Shown in pieces: positions 13,501 through 28,500 of a DNA stretch of 64,000 bases. How positions within the stretch are numbered: position 1 is the first letter of the stretch; the number at the start of each line of letters is the position of its first letter. A program made the translations under genes and the position numbers. Under the pieces are notes generated by a model. It saw nothing but the letters and a program-made list of their open reading frames with translations. It did not search any database and had not been told where the DNA came from. The stretch is from Antedon mediterranea (lineage: Eukaryota > Echinodermata > Crinoidea > Comatulida > Antedonidae), in assembly GCF_964355755.1 (NCBI RefSeq), contig NC_092672.1, forward strand, positions 9,420,501 through 9,484,500, written 5' to 3'.

Positions 13501-16500
13501 GCTTAGTGTGAAATTCCATCGTCTTAACCTTTTGAGGACGATAAAGTTGCCATTTTCCCATTTACATAAGAATGAATAAAAATAACGTATATAACCTTAA
13601 ATATACATTCAGATTATACTTAAACGTGGTATTTTAAAAAATTTAAATAATATTTAACTTCTGGTTAAATTTTTTAATGAAATAACATTTTTATTGGATT
13701 AAAATGGCTGTGTTAAAAGAGGCGTTTAAATGCGATGCCCCTAGCTAGGAAGGCTAGGCCTATATGCTGTATCACCAGAGCCAAGCGAGTCAGAAGGGTC
13801 CCGCGCCACGAGACAGGGGGGTTGATCGGAGAGACTGTCGTCTTCGAGCAAGGGTGCGTAACTAATAAAATGGCTATATTGACTATATATGATTTTACGC
13901 TCTAGCGAACACTGGATATTCGTTGTCCTCCCCTAACTATGTTAACCAAATCATGTTTCATAAACTCCACTATTAATCCATAACCACATCAATCAAGAAT
14001 TCTGAAAGAAAGCGCGGTTTAAACCAATGACATGTCATACCACAGAGCCCAAAAACTTCATGTTTTTAAGCCTTAAGATCCATCAAGTGGAACATGCATA
14101 CTGCAGAACAGCAATGCTGGATTTGAACCAGGTGCCCAAAGGAAACCATTCAACCTTTATTTCATAGTTTGGCAAACCACACAGAAATTACCACCAGTTG
14201 CAACTCAAACTGCTCAAATTGTTCAATCCAGGCGACTCGTTTTATGATTGGGATTCCAGATTATAGTTAACATGTCAATCAAAGGCAAGCAGAATGATCT
14301 TGATAATTTGATGATATCAAGGGAGCTGATGAAATTAATATATTTTTTTTATTCTTTGAATGATTATGTTAGATATGTGGTAACCTTGGGTTAAGAGTTG
14401 CTTTCGTGTTTCACTTTAGTTTCCTGCTTTCTTTCAGGGACTTGTACTTTATAAAGGTGGATATACATACTGAAGGAATGTGATTCATGTTTGTACTAGC
14501 AGTAACAGTACTGCAGTAATCAATACTTGGATTTTGTGATTACGTTTGTTGCAGTAACATTACTGCAGTAACCAATCCTTAGATTTTGTGATTCAAGTTT
14601 CTTGTAGTAAAAGTACTGCAGTAATCATTCTTTGAATTTTGTGATTCAAGTTTGTTGCAGTAAACAGTACTGCAGTAATCCTGTTTGTTGAAGTAGTACT
14701 GAAGTAATCACTCTTTGAATTTTTTGATTTAAGTGTGTTGCAGTAACAGTACTGCAGTAATCAATCTTTTGATTTTGTGATTCATGTTTGTTGCAGTAAA
14801 CAATACTGCAATAATCATATTTGTTGCAGTAACAGTACTGCAATAAACAATCTTTGGATTTTGTGATTCAGGTTTGTTTTGCAGTAACAGTACTGCAATA
14901 ATCAATATTTGGATTTTGTGATTCATGAATTTTGCAGTAACAGTACTGCAGTAATCCTTAGCGTTGAAGTAGTACTGATGTAATTACTGCAGTGATCAAT
15001 CTTTCTTCTTTAAAACTTTAATAGTACAGATTAAAAGTTCTGCTATTTTACTATTACTATGTATTGTTTACAGTTTTTATTTACTTTTTTAGTATAATCT
15101 TATTTGTATTAGATAGATAGTTTTAGTACTATTTGTGTACAGTACTTAAGTATGTATATTTTGTATTCTTCCTATATTACGGCCGTATTGAATAAAAAAA
15201 AAAAAGTATGTTAATAATATTATATGGACTAACCTAAAACTATAAATGTAGAGCAATTAAATGCTTGTTTTTCAAAGTATTACATTCTGAAACGAGTCTT
15301 AAAAAATACACAGTAACGCCGTATGGGAATTTATAAATGCTAGAATATGATTCAGTTGACATTAACAGATTTAAATTCCTTTTAAGTGTTGACAATAAAA
15401 TGATAGGGGATCGAAAGAAAAGGAAACTTTTTAAAAGTAGACAACATGTTTTTGTGAAATATCTTAACAAACATCTGGAAAAAATAAAACTAGGAGAAAG
15501 TGTTTTTGAAAGGCTAGCAGGTTATAGTCAATAATTCTACTTTCTAAACAAAACATAGTAAAGAAATAAACAACTTATACTACAGGTACGAAATATAAAA
15601 GAATCTTGATTCATCGAAACATGATTTTCAACTACATATTACATTTGTTTGCAATACTTCTGCGTTAGTATTTTTGTAAATACAACTCTTATATTTACAG
15701 TAGAAGGTAGATATTACTATGTAAAGATTTTAGTAGCTTTCATTTTTAGTTAATCATTTGTACACAACTGTTATTGCAATGACTGCTTTACATTAAAACA
15801 TGCGTTAGTACAATAAAAAAATGTACCCACAAACAGTAAAATAATCTTAAATGATCCCTTAAATGTTTAAGAAATGACTTTAACACTTTGACTGCCAAAC
15901 ACGAAGATCTTCGTTTTTGGAAACACAACGCTTGACTGCCAAACACGAAGATCTTCGTCTTTCGCGTTTTTTTTTACGAAATCCGGTAGATAGGTTAATT
16001 ATTGGTATATACTATAAATATGGACACTATATTCGGTCTGGACCATGATTATTTTACTTTTTGAAAGTAACTAATCTGGTTACGAACGATTGTCAAAATG
16101 GTACCTGTCGAAATAACATACACCGCACATCACAGTAGCGCGTACAGCGATGGTTTTTGGCGCATTGTGTATCGGTCGCGCGCTAGCTATGCCGCCGAAG
16201 CATTACAAAGGTTTATGTGGATTGGAATGTTTGTTTGTTATCTGAATAAAAAATAATGGATGAATTTTCAATATGAAGTCTTTAATTTTATTATTGTATG
16301 TATACCCAATTGTTATGGTGCTTCACTGTAAGTGGCCGAGTTCACGCAACAAATTGGTTTAGAAATGGTATGAATATTATCATCATTTTACTAGCTAGGC
16401 TAGTAGTACTCTAGGCCTAGGCTATAGCCTAGGCCTAGGCCTAGTCGTAAAACGGTTCTGGACCAACTTTAGGCCTAGTTAACTAGGCCTGGTGTCTTTA

Positions 16501-19500
16501 CTATGTGGATTTTGGCGAAACATTGATGTAAGATTTATGATTTATAAAATGTAATACATTTTTCGATAGTGATAACTTGTTTTTATAGGCCTACCGGTGC
16601 CGTGTAAGTAATTTTTCGTTGTTTGTTGATCTCACCGGGCGATATTTTCATATTGTGATGTCTTGCACAAAATCGCGTATATCTCGACTTTCGTGCGCAA
16701 AACTACGAAAAACTCAAAAAGTGGGTTACTTTCATTTTACTATTACGATTTACATATTGCGATTTGAAAATCGTTCTTGGTAACATTGTAAAGCTAAAAT
16801 CTTTTTGATTATTTTAGTCTAAATTACATGTAAATCAGATCACATACATAGTTTCAATCAGCTTTGATAAAAACATCGAATTGGGCTATAAACGCTGGCG
16901 GTGGCAGTTTCTAACTGGAAAAACCTCTGGCAGTCAAAGTGTTATTAAAAAAATGTTTCAAGAAATACTAAAGCTTTTTACTTTACTTACTTTGAACAAT
17001 GCAAGTACATGAGTAATACTACTACAGGCAAAGGACATGAAAATTGTAATGATGAATGTAAGGATAAAAATTAATCGAGATTGTCACATAAAGCAAGGCT
17101 ATTTGTGATGGTGTCAATGTAGACATCCGATGTGCCACTTTGATATTTGATGAGGATAAGATCATAACTTAATTAGATATAAAAAAAATGTATTAAATGA
17201 CTTGAGCTTAAATTTCCCTCCATTGACTAAACAATTTAAAACTAATTAAATAAATGAAGGGAATTGTTTTAAATGGAAATAACATGTAATCACTAGACAC
17301 CAGTAGGAATTATGATCAATAATAAAATTAATTTTATCATAGCAATAAAAAAATGTTTGAGACGCTTAGAGGTGGATTATACAGTAGATGTTAACAAGTT
17401 TAAATATCATATGGTATTAACATTATGTCCATAGCAGGTGCCTATACTTTTTATATACAGTACATACAGGGTTTGTGAACTAGTGCTGTACACTAAACCC
17501 ATATTCAAACAATGTACAGTATTATTATGTTTTTGTACACAAGATTTTGTGCACTATGGTTATATGTCCTTTTCTATGAAGCCTTGTTGCCACCAGAACC
17601 ATGTTGCGTCGTGTTGGATTTGCAGATGAAGTGCTTAATGGTTCTGGTGGTAGAATACATCTCCTTGAATAAGGACTGCATACTGTACTTCTAGTGGACC
17701 CAAATCTCTATGTGCACTTTGCAAAATCTGTTATCAGTACAAAGGTTAATCAAGTACAAATGTAAAATGCCAGATTCGGGCTACTTTAAATAATAGAATT
17801 AAACCATCAGGACAGAAAATCTTTAAAAAAGTAATTCTGTAATAATAAACAGGTAGTAAGTTCAACTAAGCCAGGGGATACAGGGGTAGCGCTCCCTCTT
17901 TTGATCCTGACATACAGTAGTGTCAGGGCTGTAACTCACGACTCTTTCAATTAAGCCTCAAATACAGTAAGACTAATTATAAAATAGTTTATCCAACCTG
18001 TAATTGGCGAGTTACTCGCTGTTGGATGCATGAAAATAAATAAATTAAAAGTGTTGAAATGATTGGAACACTAGAAAAGGAATTTTTAGCTGTGATCATC
18101 GTGCCCTTAAGCTAAAACATACAGTGATCTACACTGATGACAGATTCACAATTTAAACAAAAATTAAAACTATAAGTGAAAATAGAAAACCTGTGGTGTC
18201 ATGGAGAATCTAATACGATACATGTTATTTTCATATAAAAAGATCCAACATAGATTTTAGATTTGATCGAAACAAGGCAAAATGATGAGTCATAAAAGCC
18301 TGGAAATGATTCGAACGATTGAGAATTGAGTTGACATGCACAACAATATATCTATTCATCACCTACACACAACATTGACTATGTGAAGATATATTGAAAA
18401 GGAACAGGAGGTGTAAACACACACCTGTTGGAATGAAAAAAACCCTTCTGAGTGTTCGATAGACGTCTAAATGTTTATACTATAAAGCGTTTTACCCTCC
18501 TCGCTGGCTTACCCTATATATATTAAGAAGTTCAACAGCATAATAATAGACCTCAAAATGTTCACATTCAATACCCACTGCACTAGAAACGTTTTTTCTT
18601 CAGATTTGATTACAAACTGTATTCTATCAAATCCTAAACACAATCATAGTACACAGGATATTTATTTGCTTATGCAAAGCAAAAGCAACTTTATATAAAC
18701 GCAGAGTCAAATTACTGAAACAAAAATGATAATGCTCAGGTAACAGTGGTTGGAACTCAATGAATACAAATAAAATAAGAAAATGCTAAATAAAACCGAT
18801 TAAGTAAAACAGCGAGCCAAGCTTTCAGATAAAACCTATCCTTTCCATTCCACTAATTATTAATACTCATAGTACATAGTCTATAGACCTTCTTTGATAC
18901 AAACATATTGTAATGTCCATACTGTAGTGTATTATAAAACAATACATTTAGGCTAATTTCAAAGGTAATTGTTCTGTTCTTCTCAAGGGTGGTAAACATA
19001 AATGCTCTAGATAAGTCTTTTTGGATTACAGTTTTTTTTTTGTGATGAGAACAAATAATGACATAGCTAACAGAATTTGAACCTTGTGATTGGAGCCATT
19101 CGTTAAAACCACCAAGCAACCAGTTCACTTTACATGTACACATACAGGTACTTAGTTTTCTAGTTCCTGTATACACTGTTGTTGTTTAAACTTTAAATCT
19201 GGACACCAAAGAATTAGTGCAGTTTACTGTGTTCTGTTCCTTTTACTTCCTCCAACAATAGGTGCACTTTTTAAAACAAGGTATTCCAAACAAGAAAATA
19301 TGATTTAACACATTATGCATGTATTCTCGATAATAAAAAAAATGTATTGAGCAAGGCTTTCCAGAAGGAAGCTTTTAAAGGTGTTTTACGATATTAATTG
19401 AGTTGCTTTATTGACTACTTTTATTGCTTAAAGATGTATTGTCCCTTTGACTAATTCCAAAAATATAAAAAATTAAATATTTCGAAAAAAAGTTGGTCAT

Positions 19501-22500
19501 TTTGATGTATCGTAATAGTTATTAACTTTCACCAAAAATTAGTCGAAAAAAAAAATCACTTAACTGTAAATACAGACGTTTTTTGTTCAAAAAAGGTTTC
19601 GATCAAAACATATCTCATAATGCAACGCGCTTGTTTGGCTACTCTGTATGCATAATCATAAATCTTCCACACGATCTGTGTGAAAACACCTTCTTAACCG
19701 TGACGAGTTGTAAACAATCCTAAGCATCATGCATAATGCATACGCGTGGTTTGAAATCTTTGTTTACGTTTTTTTTCCAGACGAAATGTAATAAAATTAA
19801 TTTACCTGTTAATTACGTAAACTTGTTGTTTTTGGCTCGACTTTTCAAATTAAAGTGAATAACTTTAATATTACTTTGATATGGCCTCTTTAAATATAGA
19901 ATATTTTGTTCTTTATTTTTTGTGTTTCTAGGGACAATACATCTTTAATAATAAAGAGACTGTTACCCTCCTACCTCCTGTTAAAGGGGACAATAAAGCA
20001 AAACATTAAGTAAGTTGTGACTGAGCCATTGTAAAAAAAAATGCTATACTTGTTTACCATCATCTAATCAAAAAGGCGACAATTCTCTAAGTATTTTATG
20101 CAAGTAATTCTGAAAACGAAAGTTTAAGATACTTACATCAATCACTTTATAGATGATGTATGCAGGCTCAGCAATACTTGTTAGGAAAAATAAAATTACC
20201 AGTTTCTTGCTTTCGTATCTCACCTATAAAATCAACAAAATGTAATTATAGGTGAACTTTGTATGTTATTGTATTGATATTGAATGTATAGCATTTTTCT
20301 GAGGTGGTTCCCGGTATCTAAAATAGCTAGAATAGTATTAATATATGGTCAAAAAGTAGTTCATGTCTTTTTAGCTGTCAAAGAGGTAGTGGGCGAGCCA
20401 AGTTCTATACCCTGGATGTTCTCCTGTTTGTTAGTTTTTTTATGGCATATTATATACGGTTACCTGTGACAAGCAAAGCAAATTTCTAGTCATATTTATG
20501 AGTTTGAGCAAAATAAATTGAATTAAAACCTAATTAATAAACGCTAAAGATACGGAAATATGCGAGAGTATAACATTTATTATGTGCTCACTGAATAGAA
20601 TCAGTAGTTCGACGCTTGCTGCTCACTGCACGTCACATAGTTACTTTAATCAATTATAATATAACACTTTCATCACTATAATTACAGTAGGCATCAGCGC
20701 CAACTTTTACATTGCAAAAAAAAACCACATTTCTTCTATCATTGAATATTACACATCAAACACATTTCTATTTACTATTAAATTATGAATTTGATTGTTT
20801 GCACATAACTGTTTCTACCACTCAACGCTCTTAATTCTCTTAACATGCTTGCATTCATCCATTGTTGTTTACGTGCTGCGATACCTCAAATGCGCATTAC
20901 AGACAGTTAAATGATGCCCAATAAACGTGCAATCATTACGCCATTTAGGGAGTGGATTTGTTATTTGTCATGAGATCAATATCCTGGAAAGATTGAAAGA
21001 TTGATATCAGAAATTACTAGTTTAATAAAAAACTTTCTTTTTGGTACAAAACAATGAATAGTGAATATATTTTAAGGTTAAAGGTTAAAATTTGCATACT
21101 GTATCCTGTAAATCCAATGTGACGTTTAGTTGTGTTGTTTGATGCAAATGATAGTGGAGAAAGGTGATATTTTCAAGTGGAGATTTAAGAATAATGTATT
21201 TTGCTTATAAAAACGAAACAACCTGGCAAGAATTAGTACAGAATCAGTCAGGTTGTCCATGGACCCCTAGGTTCCTATAGTGCAACGCAATAATAAAAGT
21301 CTATTGCACCAGTTATTGGATATGAAACTTGTATATTAAAACCACAGATACTCAAGCAAGACTACACCATCAGTTAATACATCACCAATACTAGGTTGAG
21401 TGCTACATTAACATTTTTAAATAAAAAAAAAAAAACCAATAATGAACAACAACAACAATGTATAAGTTACTACAGTCAACTCTCCCAATACCGGACTCTC
21501 CCAAAACCGGAATTCACGAAAAACCGGACTTTTTTGGAGGGCCCAATTTGTCCCTATTCTAAATGTACTGTAATTTATTATGAAAACCGGAATACCCAAT
21601 TCCGGAATCCGGACAAATTATGAAGTACAAAACACGAAAATTAGCGTCTGAAAACCGGACTGACAGTTAAAAAACTCCAAATATTTACGAAAACAACGTA
21701 ACATCGTCGTTGCTGACTCGGATTCAATACATTCACAATGTACAAAAGCTTTTAACCATACCCTCACCATGCATGAAGTGCACGACGTTTCGCGGTACGA
21801 TCAAATAATGTTGCCATGGAGCACTACACTGTGATTGACCGGTCAGTTCATTGTTAACCCACGAGGCGACAATTGCTTTGTTGCGTATCGAACTGCGGTG
21901 GGCTTTTTCACATCGAAGCGCTAATGTCTATTGTTTTTAGCAGGGAGTTGTTAACAACTCCCTGTTTTTTAGCATATGAATTGTTTTTTAATAAAGTTCA
22001 ATTTACATTCCACTTTGTGTCTTTGTTTTGTTTAAATTATTGTTAAATTCACAATTGCAATAGGAATTTAAAAAGGAATGTTTCACTAAAAATGTGCATC
22101 ATTATAAATTTGGAAATCATTATGGCAAAACGTAAACGGAATGAACTTGACTTAACTAGTGTTAATAAACTTTGAAATGTTACCAATTAATTATTGTGTC
22201 ATTATTGCTTGGCTCGTTTACCTAATCAATTTTCATCATTGCTATCAAATTACGTCAAAATAAAGGAGCTTAAAAAACATGTGGTCTAGGTGTGGGCGTT
22301 TTTATTTGATTATGACACCTCTGCACATGCGCATCAATCAAAGCCCTTCACCCATGCTGCTGCTGCATGCAGCTAGCTAGCTCACGAAAAACAATAAACA
22401 GACCGAAATTATGTTCACCGTACGTACGTACGTAGGCCTTTTTGCCGTTAAAAACACATTGAGAAACAATAATTTACTATTGTAACATGTTTTATTGGTA

Positions 22501-25500
22501 CAGTAAATAATGTAACTTTTAAAAAAGGTAAATTGAATTACTGTAGCTTAATATTAATAAAGTAGGCCTAGGCCTATCAGTATTTATTTAATTAAAACTA
22601 GATTGACACAATCATAGCCTAGCCTAGGCCTTCCCTACGCTAGGAGACCGTACCGGGCAGCATTCGGACCGGTGATTCAAAGCATTTTCAGTGACAACGT
22701 GATGACTTTAAAAATATGTTTTCAGGAAACCGGACTTTCGAAAAACCGGAAAATATATGCCCGCCCAAGGGTGTCCGGTATTGGGAGAGTTGACTGTATT
22801 AAAAAAAATAGGAACTTATACATTGTTGTTATTGTTCGTTATTGTTTTTTTTTTTTACTTTTTTAAAAATTTTTTTGTCTTTTGGGCGAAAATAAATGTC
22901 TTTTGAAAGGAACTTACAGAAAAAAAACCTAGAGCTACCCAGACAAGACTATAGACAACACCAACGCTGAGAACAATTATATCAGTTGTTCCAATATTAT
23001 CCATGCTATCGCTTAACACAAACACTACCATGCTGACCTGAAAGATCAAAAGTTTACAATTTATTTTGATTAATAAAAAAAAAACTATGAAAATGTTTAA
23101 AACTGTCAAGATGAGGAAATCTGGCAAGTGGAAAAAGAACTAGGATTTTACAGAACACAGATTCAGTCTGGGATTGAACCACCTGGGAGCGAACCAGACA
23201 CTTTCCTGTCCAGTTTCTAATCTATATTCACATATCTGTTGTGTCTACCATATCAACTGTGGGATATTTGAGTATGTCCATTCTTGCTATGCACACTGAT
23301 TAAGAATTCATATTGAACCCTTTTCTCCCAAATGTGCACATGTAGAACATCATGTATTTTAATGTTATAAACACTAAATCAAATAGATTAGAAACTTGTA
23401 ATAATTTGAATTAGCTTAGGGAGTTTAATGTTAACTGGTCAGATGTTTGGCCCTACTTTGATGCAATTGTACAAAATATTGATAAAGTCTTCTTTAGTCT
23501 CTATACATTCGCACTTTGTTACCAATCTCCAATGCAACAATCCCGGATTGCTAATTTTTCTGATTTTTTTGATGATAATGTTGTTATTACCTCAAGCTGA
23601 AGATCAAATTTTAGTAAAGTCTGAAAGAACAGCATTAAACCACACATATCTGAAAAAAAAAGCCAAATATACTAGTATTACCAGACCCTTCTGATTTAGA
23701 GTTTATAATATATAACTAGAAAGCCACTCCGAGAGTGCATACCTCCAACTACTGTAAAATTCTCCTACATAAGTTTTTCAGAATAAATATATATATAAAT
23801 CTAAAGGCAAAATACTGAAAAAATGACAATGCTGTGGGTATCAGTGGCTGGATCTTAATGGAGATACAAAAAAAAGCGAAAAGCTAACAAAACGATAAGA
23901 GTAAAACAGCCAGAAAAGTTAGCAGAGCTTTCGGACAATACTTGCACTGGGCTATTGTTGCCCGAAAGCTCTGCTAACTTTTTCATTATTAAACGAAATA
24001 AACAGTTTTAACGTTAAATTTAATGATATGGTTTTATGAATTTACCTTGTAGCTCAACACTCGCTCCGACTGTTCTGAAGATAATATTTTTGGATTCATA
24101 ATACGACTTTGCAAGTAGACTGCCAAGAACAACACAAAATGGTCCCAAAACAATGATCATATAAAAACGCACCTGCAAACAAATAAAAGTTAAATTTATT
24201 TTAAAAAACAAGGTCATTGATAATAAATGAAGATGTAGAATTTCAATTAATAGAAACTTGCAAAATATGTAATAAAAAGCAGTAGAAAATGTAGAGGGCA
24301 GTAGACACAATTTCTTACATACCATATTATTATATCATAGCTTGTAGCAAGGTACTGTAAGGTTACGATACATTATTATTTGAGATATAAATATATTTTA
24401 TGAAAAAGAAGCATAAATTTAAATAATCAAATCAAACGGATTGTACACGTTGTCGCATTGTTTTATACTATTTCTGTAACCAAATTAAAATACAAAATTG
24501 TCGTCATTTTTGCAACTTATACACAATAGACATCCTTCTTAGGACACCCTATTAAGGGGACATTTTCTTGCGAAACACGAAATTTATTTTGTAATATATT
24601 TATGTATAAATATATTTTTTTAATACTACTAATCAAACTGATTTTTGAGTCGAGAAACAGTTTTGTATTGTATTTTTTGCTACACAAATTTAAAAATCTG
24701 TAGCAAAAAGGTTGTTTTGTATAGCTTTTTGCTATGCTACACTGGCGAAATTATTCCCTGCCCTACTTAGGGGACCCCCATATTAAGGGATGCTTTTGAG
24801 TGTGCCATTTTTATATATCATTTTTTGTTTTCCCCCACAAAAAGTTCAATTAATTTATTTTGGTATGGTACTCAGGGGACATTCCTACAGTGTTAAATGG
24901 AAAGTGTTCTAATGTACCATATCTACAAATCAAAGAAACAAACCGTTTTAATAACATCATCTTTGTCTTGTGAAAAGCTAATGATACAGTAGATTAACAA
25001 GATGGTCGTAGCTCCAACAAACACAACGATTTCATAGGCACTTTCAAAAAGGACGCCATCACAGATGTAATACAAACAAAACACTATTATAAAACAAAAG
25101 GATGTCTATCAGTATAATTTTACATCACTAATTCATTTTTAAATTATAAAATAAACCTACTCATCATTTAAAACATTTTCAACCAGCATATTATTTTAGA
25201 GCAAAGGAAAAAATTCTTTCAGGAAAGAACCCTTTTTTAAAATGTAGTGTTTTTAATGCAAATTACATAACACCAGCTCTCCACCCAAGTGTATAAATGG
25301 GTACCTGGTGAATGATTATGGCGATGATTATATAATACTACCAGCAACATTATGGGATGTCTCCATACATGTTTGATCAAATAACCGGAGTAATAATGGG
25401 TCATTTGAAAATGGAATTTGCGCTATACAGTATAAATGAATACATTTTTATTATTTATACAAAAATGTGTACAAAATCAACAGGTGTTGTTTTAAGGTCA

Positions 25501-28500
25501 CACACAGACGAGCGTTAATGGTAAAGACAATAGAATCTATGATTATTTACACAAAGTGCAGAACGTATGGGTGGTTTTCCGTATAGAGTACAGAATAGGT
25601 TCCATTCGGGACAAGCTACACCGTTTTCCATTTACCACTCGTTTGTGTAAATTGGCCATTAATGTAGTGCATAGTACTAGTAGTAGTAATAATTCTACAG
25701 AATATAAATATTCTTAGTTTCACTTTCAGATAACAAAAGTTGGTCATAATTTGCACTTAAAGATTGGCTTGTAACATTAAATGGTATCTATTTCTTGGTT
25801 TCTTGAACTGAAATTCCAAATCAAAACCAATGTTTATAAATCAACAGTATCTACTGTATTTGGCAAGGTAATTGACAAATTATCCAAGGATTTCCTGTAC
25901 AAATTGCATTAGTGTTAAATACGGAAAATTGCACTAAAATCTGAAGACTACAGTATATTTACATTCAGTCTTCTACTACCCACGTTAATTCCAAACAGCA
26001 ATCATACAAGAACATTCTGATACCTGAAAGTACTGTTTTATATTCAAGACTTTCCCACCCTTCTAAAAACTGTTTGGCATTTTAGCGTTGTTTTAGTGCC
26101 TTTATCCTAACATGGTATGATGTTGCTTAAAATGTTTGATGTGGCTTGTTGCCCTCCAAAAAATGTTGATTTCTGGGGACCTGAGGTCCATTACAGTATA
26201 TTCCTAAAATTGTCATACCTCAGCCCCAACCATTGTGGGGCTGAGGTATGACAAACTCTCATTATCTTCATTCGAGCCTCCATTAAGTTGGTGCAGCTGG
26301 GTAGGTGAGCTGTGGGTTGGTCCCGGGAAGAGGATTTTAAACGACATAAAAAGTTTGGAGTGGAGTACATTTAAAACCAGAAGTGGGGTTGGTACTGCGG
26401 TTTGTTAATGAGTGATAGAGCTGGACGAAATAACATACTGTAGGCCTTTTCCGTTAAAGGAGAGTGCTATGTTCTAATGTGGGCAATCTCACCCGTATTT
26501 TTCACCATTTCTTTTCAGGACAGTGGAATGTATATTTTAATGTTCTTTACTCAGAAGCAAGAGAAACATTTCTACGTTGGTTTAATATTCAGGTAATACA
26601 GGCACAAAATAGAATTTTTTTTTTTTCACTCTTCGTGAATGTATACAGTACTACAGTAATTCCAAACAAGCAATACTTACATGCATTTATTAGAAGAACA
26701 ATAGCAAATATTAAATCAGAAGACGTATTAGCATCTTTAACTTCATTGACTATCACTGTAATGGTGAGTCCAATCGTTGACAGAATACCAATAACAGCAA
26801 TGACTATAAAGGCAATCTCTATTGTGGTAATGGTTTTTATGGTTCTTCTCTATAATAATAACAATAAGAATCAGTAATACTATAATGTAACATAATAGGG
26901 AGGTTTCGCAACTTTACGAATACGATAACGAAAACGGATACGTCACACATTTGTGAAACTTTTGAGCTGATCCCCATTTCATATCTGTAAAGCGTTTTCG
27001 TGTTTACAAATATCATCAGTCATACGACGAGTATAGTTTTTGATCTATTTTGCATTTGAATCAGGAATGATTCATGATTATAATATAACATAATTATAGA
27101 TTTATTGAAACTCAATATTTAGTTGCCATGCAAAACAGATTTTTACTGGTACGAAAACGAATATGTGTGCGTGACGTATCCGTTTTCGTTATCGTATTCG
27201 TAAGATTGCGAAACCTCCCTAATAATAATAATAGCAGCTGTCTGACCAGTTAATAATATTCAAAATGTTCCCCCTATAATGTTCACTATTCATTTTTGTA
27301 TTTACTAAATACTATATTCTTCTTCAGGAATAAAAAATACAAAGGATGAAGGCGTATCAATTTGATCTCTGATGCGCGTGCGTACAATTGAGGGACTGTT
27401 GTTCCGCCGTACCACGCTGAGAGCATTGAAAAGTCGTTATCGAATCGAGTTTGAACAATACAATGAAAGTCCCAGTAGTCTAATGGAAAGAAGGTTCCAG
27501 GTTTGAATCTCGGTTGGGGTGACTTTTTCTTATTCTTTTCCTCATCCTAACCGTTTCCAATTACGGTAATTAAATAAATTTCAGTATAATATTCAGTATA
27601 TCACTAGTATACCAATAATGCAATTTGCTTTTAAGGCAGTCAAAAATATTTTTTTTTGAAAACCCGGGGTTTATGACCATTCAAAAGGTCAAGAAACTCC
27701 AGAGATACCCCTTTCACACCAACCTAGCAACACCGGGGCGGGTTTATAAAATAAAATTGTAAATGTCGCCCTCTATTTTGTTTGTTTACATAGCGACGAT
27801 CATTAGAATCATTTTAATTAATAATATTTTAAATCTAAAAATTACTTTCAAAAGTCTCAGAAGTAATATGTTTTATTGATACTACTTATTATTTTCTAAA
27901 CCCACTATATCTTTTGTACTAATATTTAAAGTATTTTGAAATAAAACTAAAGCAATGAGTGATCGTGTGAGGATGACCTTTTGACCCGAAACACTCCGGA
28001 GTTTGATGTTGGTACCTTTCACACCAAAACACCGGGGTGTCCCCGCAGTTCATTCTCCGGAGAATGTTCAGCTGTTCAACCCCGCAGTTTTAAACTCCGG
28101 AGTTGCTTGATTTCACCTTTCACACCAAACAGCGGGGCGTCAACTCCGGAGTTTTGCTTTTGGTGTGAAAGGGGTATTATTAAATAACCTATTTGGTTGC
28201 AGTTAAAAATAGCATAGCAATATAACAGGTTACGTGGTGTTATTCTATATTGGGTGTTTTCAACCGTTTAACAGGCTATTGAAAATATGGCCTATTTTTG
28301 TTGCCAAGAAATGTTAAGAACAATATATTCACACGGTTACAATCAGTTTTCACACCAGAAACAGCTCTAATACACTGTAGATAAACTCCTATGACTTTTA
28401 ACCGTAAGTGTTCCTTATAAACTTTGAAGCACTTTAAAATGATGACAATGTCTTTTTTAAGAGTGCTTCCTGCTAGACATAATTAAGTAGACATGTGACC

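Noticed and set aside
15337-15534. 65-residue plus-strand ORF rich in Lys/Arg (MLEYDSVDINRFKFL...)
   Set aside because: It looks protein-like, but there is no recognisable family, no partner exon and it lies antisense in a repeat-rich intron. Possibly a relic; not supported as a gene.
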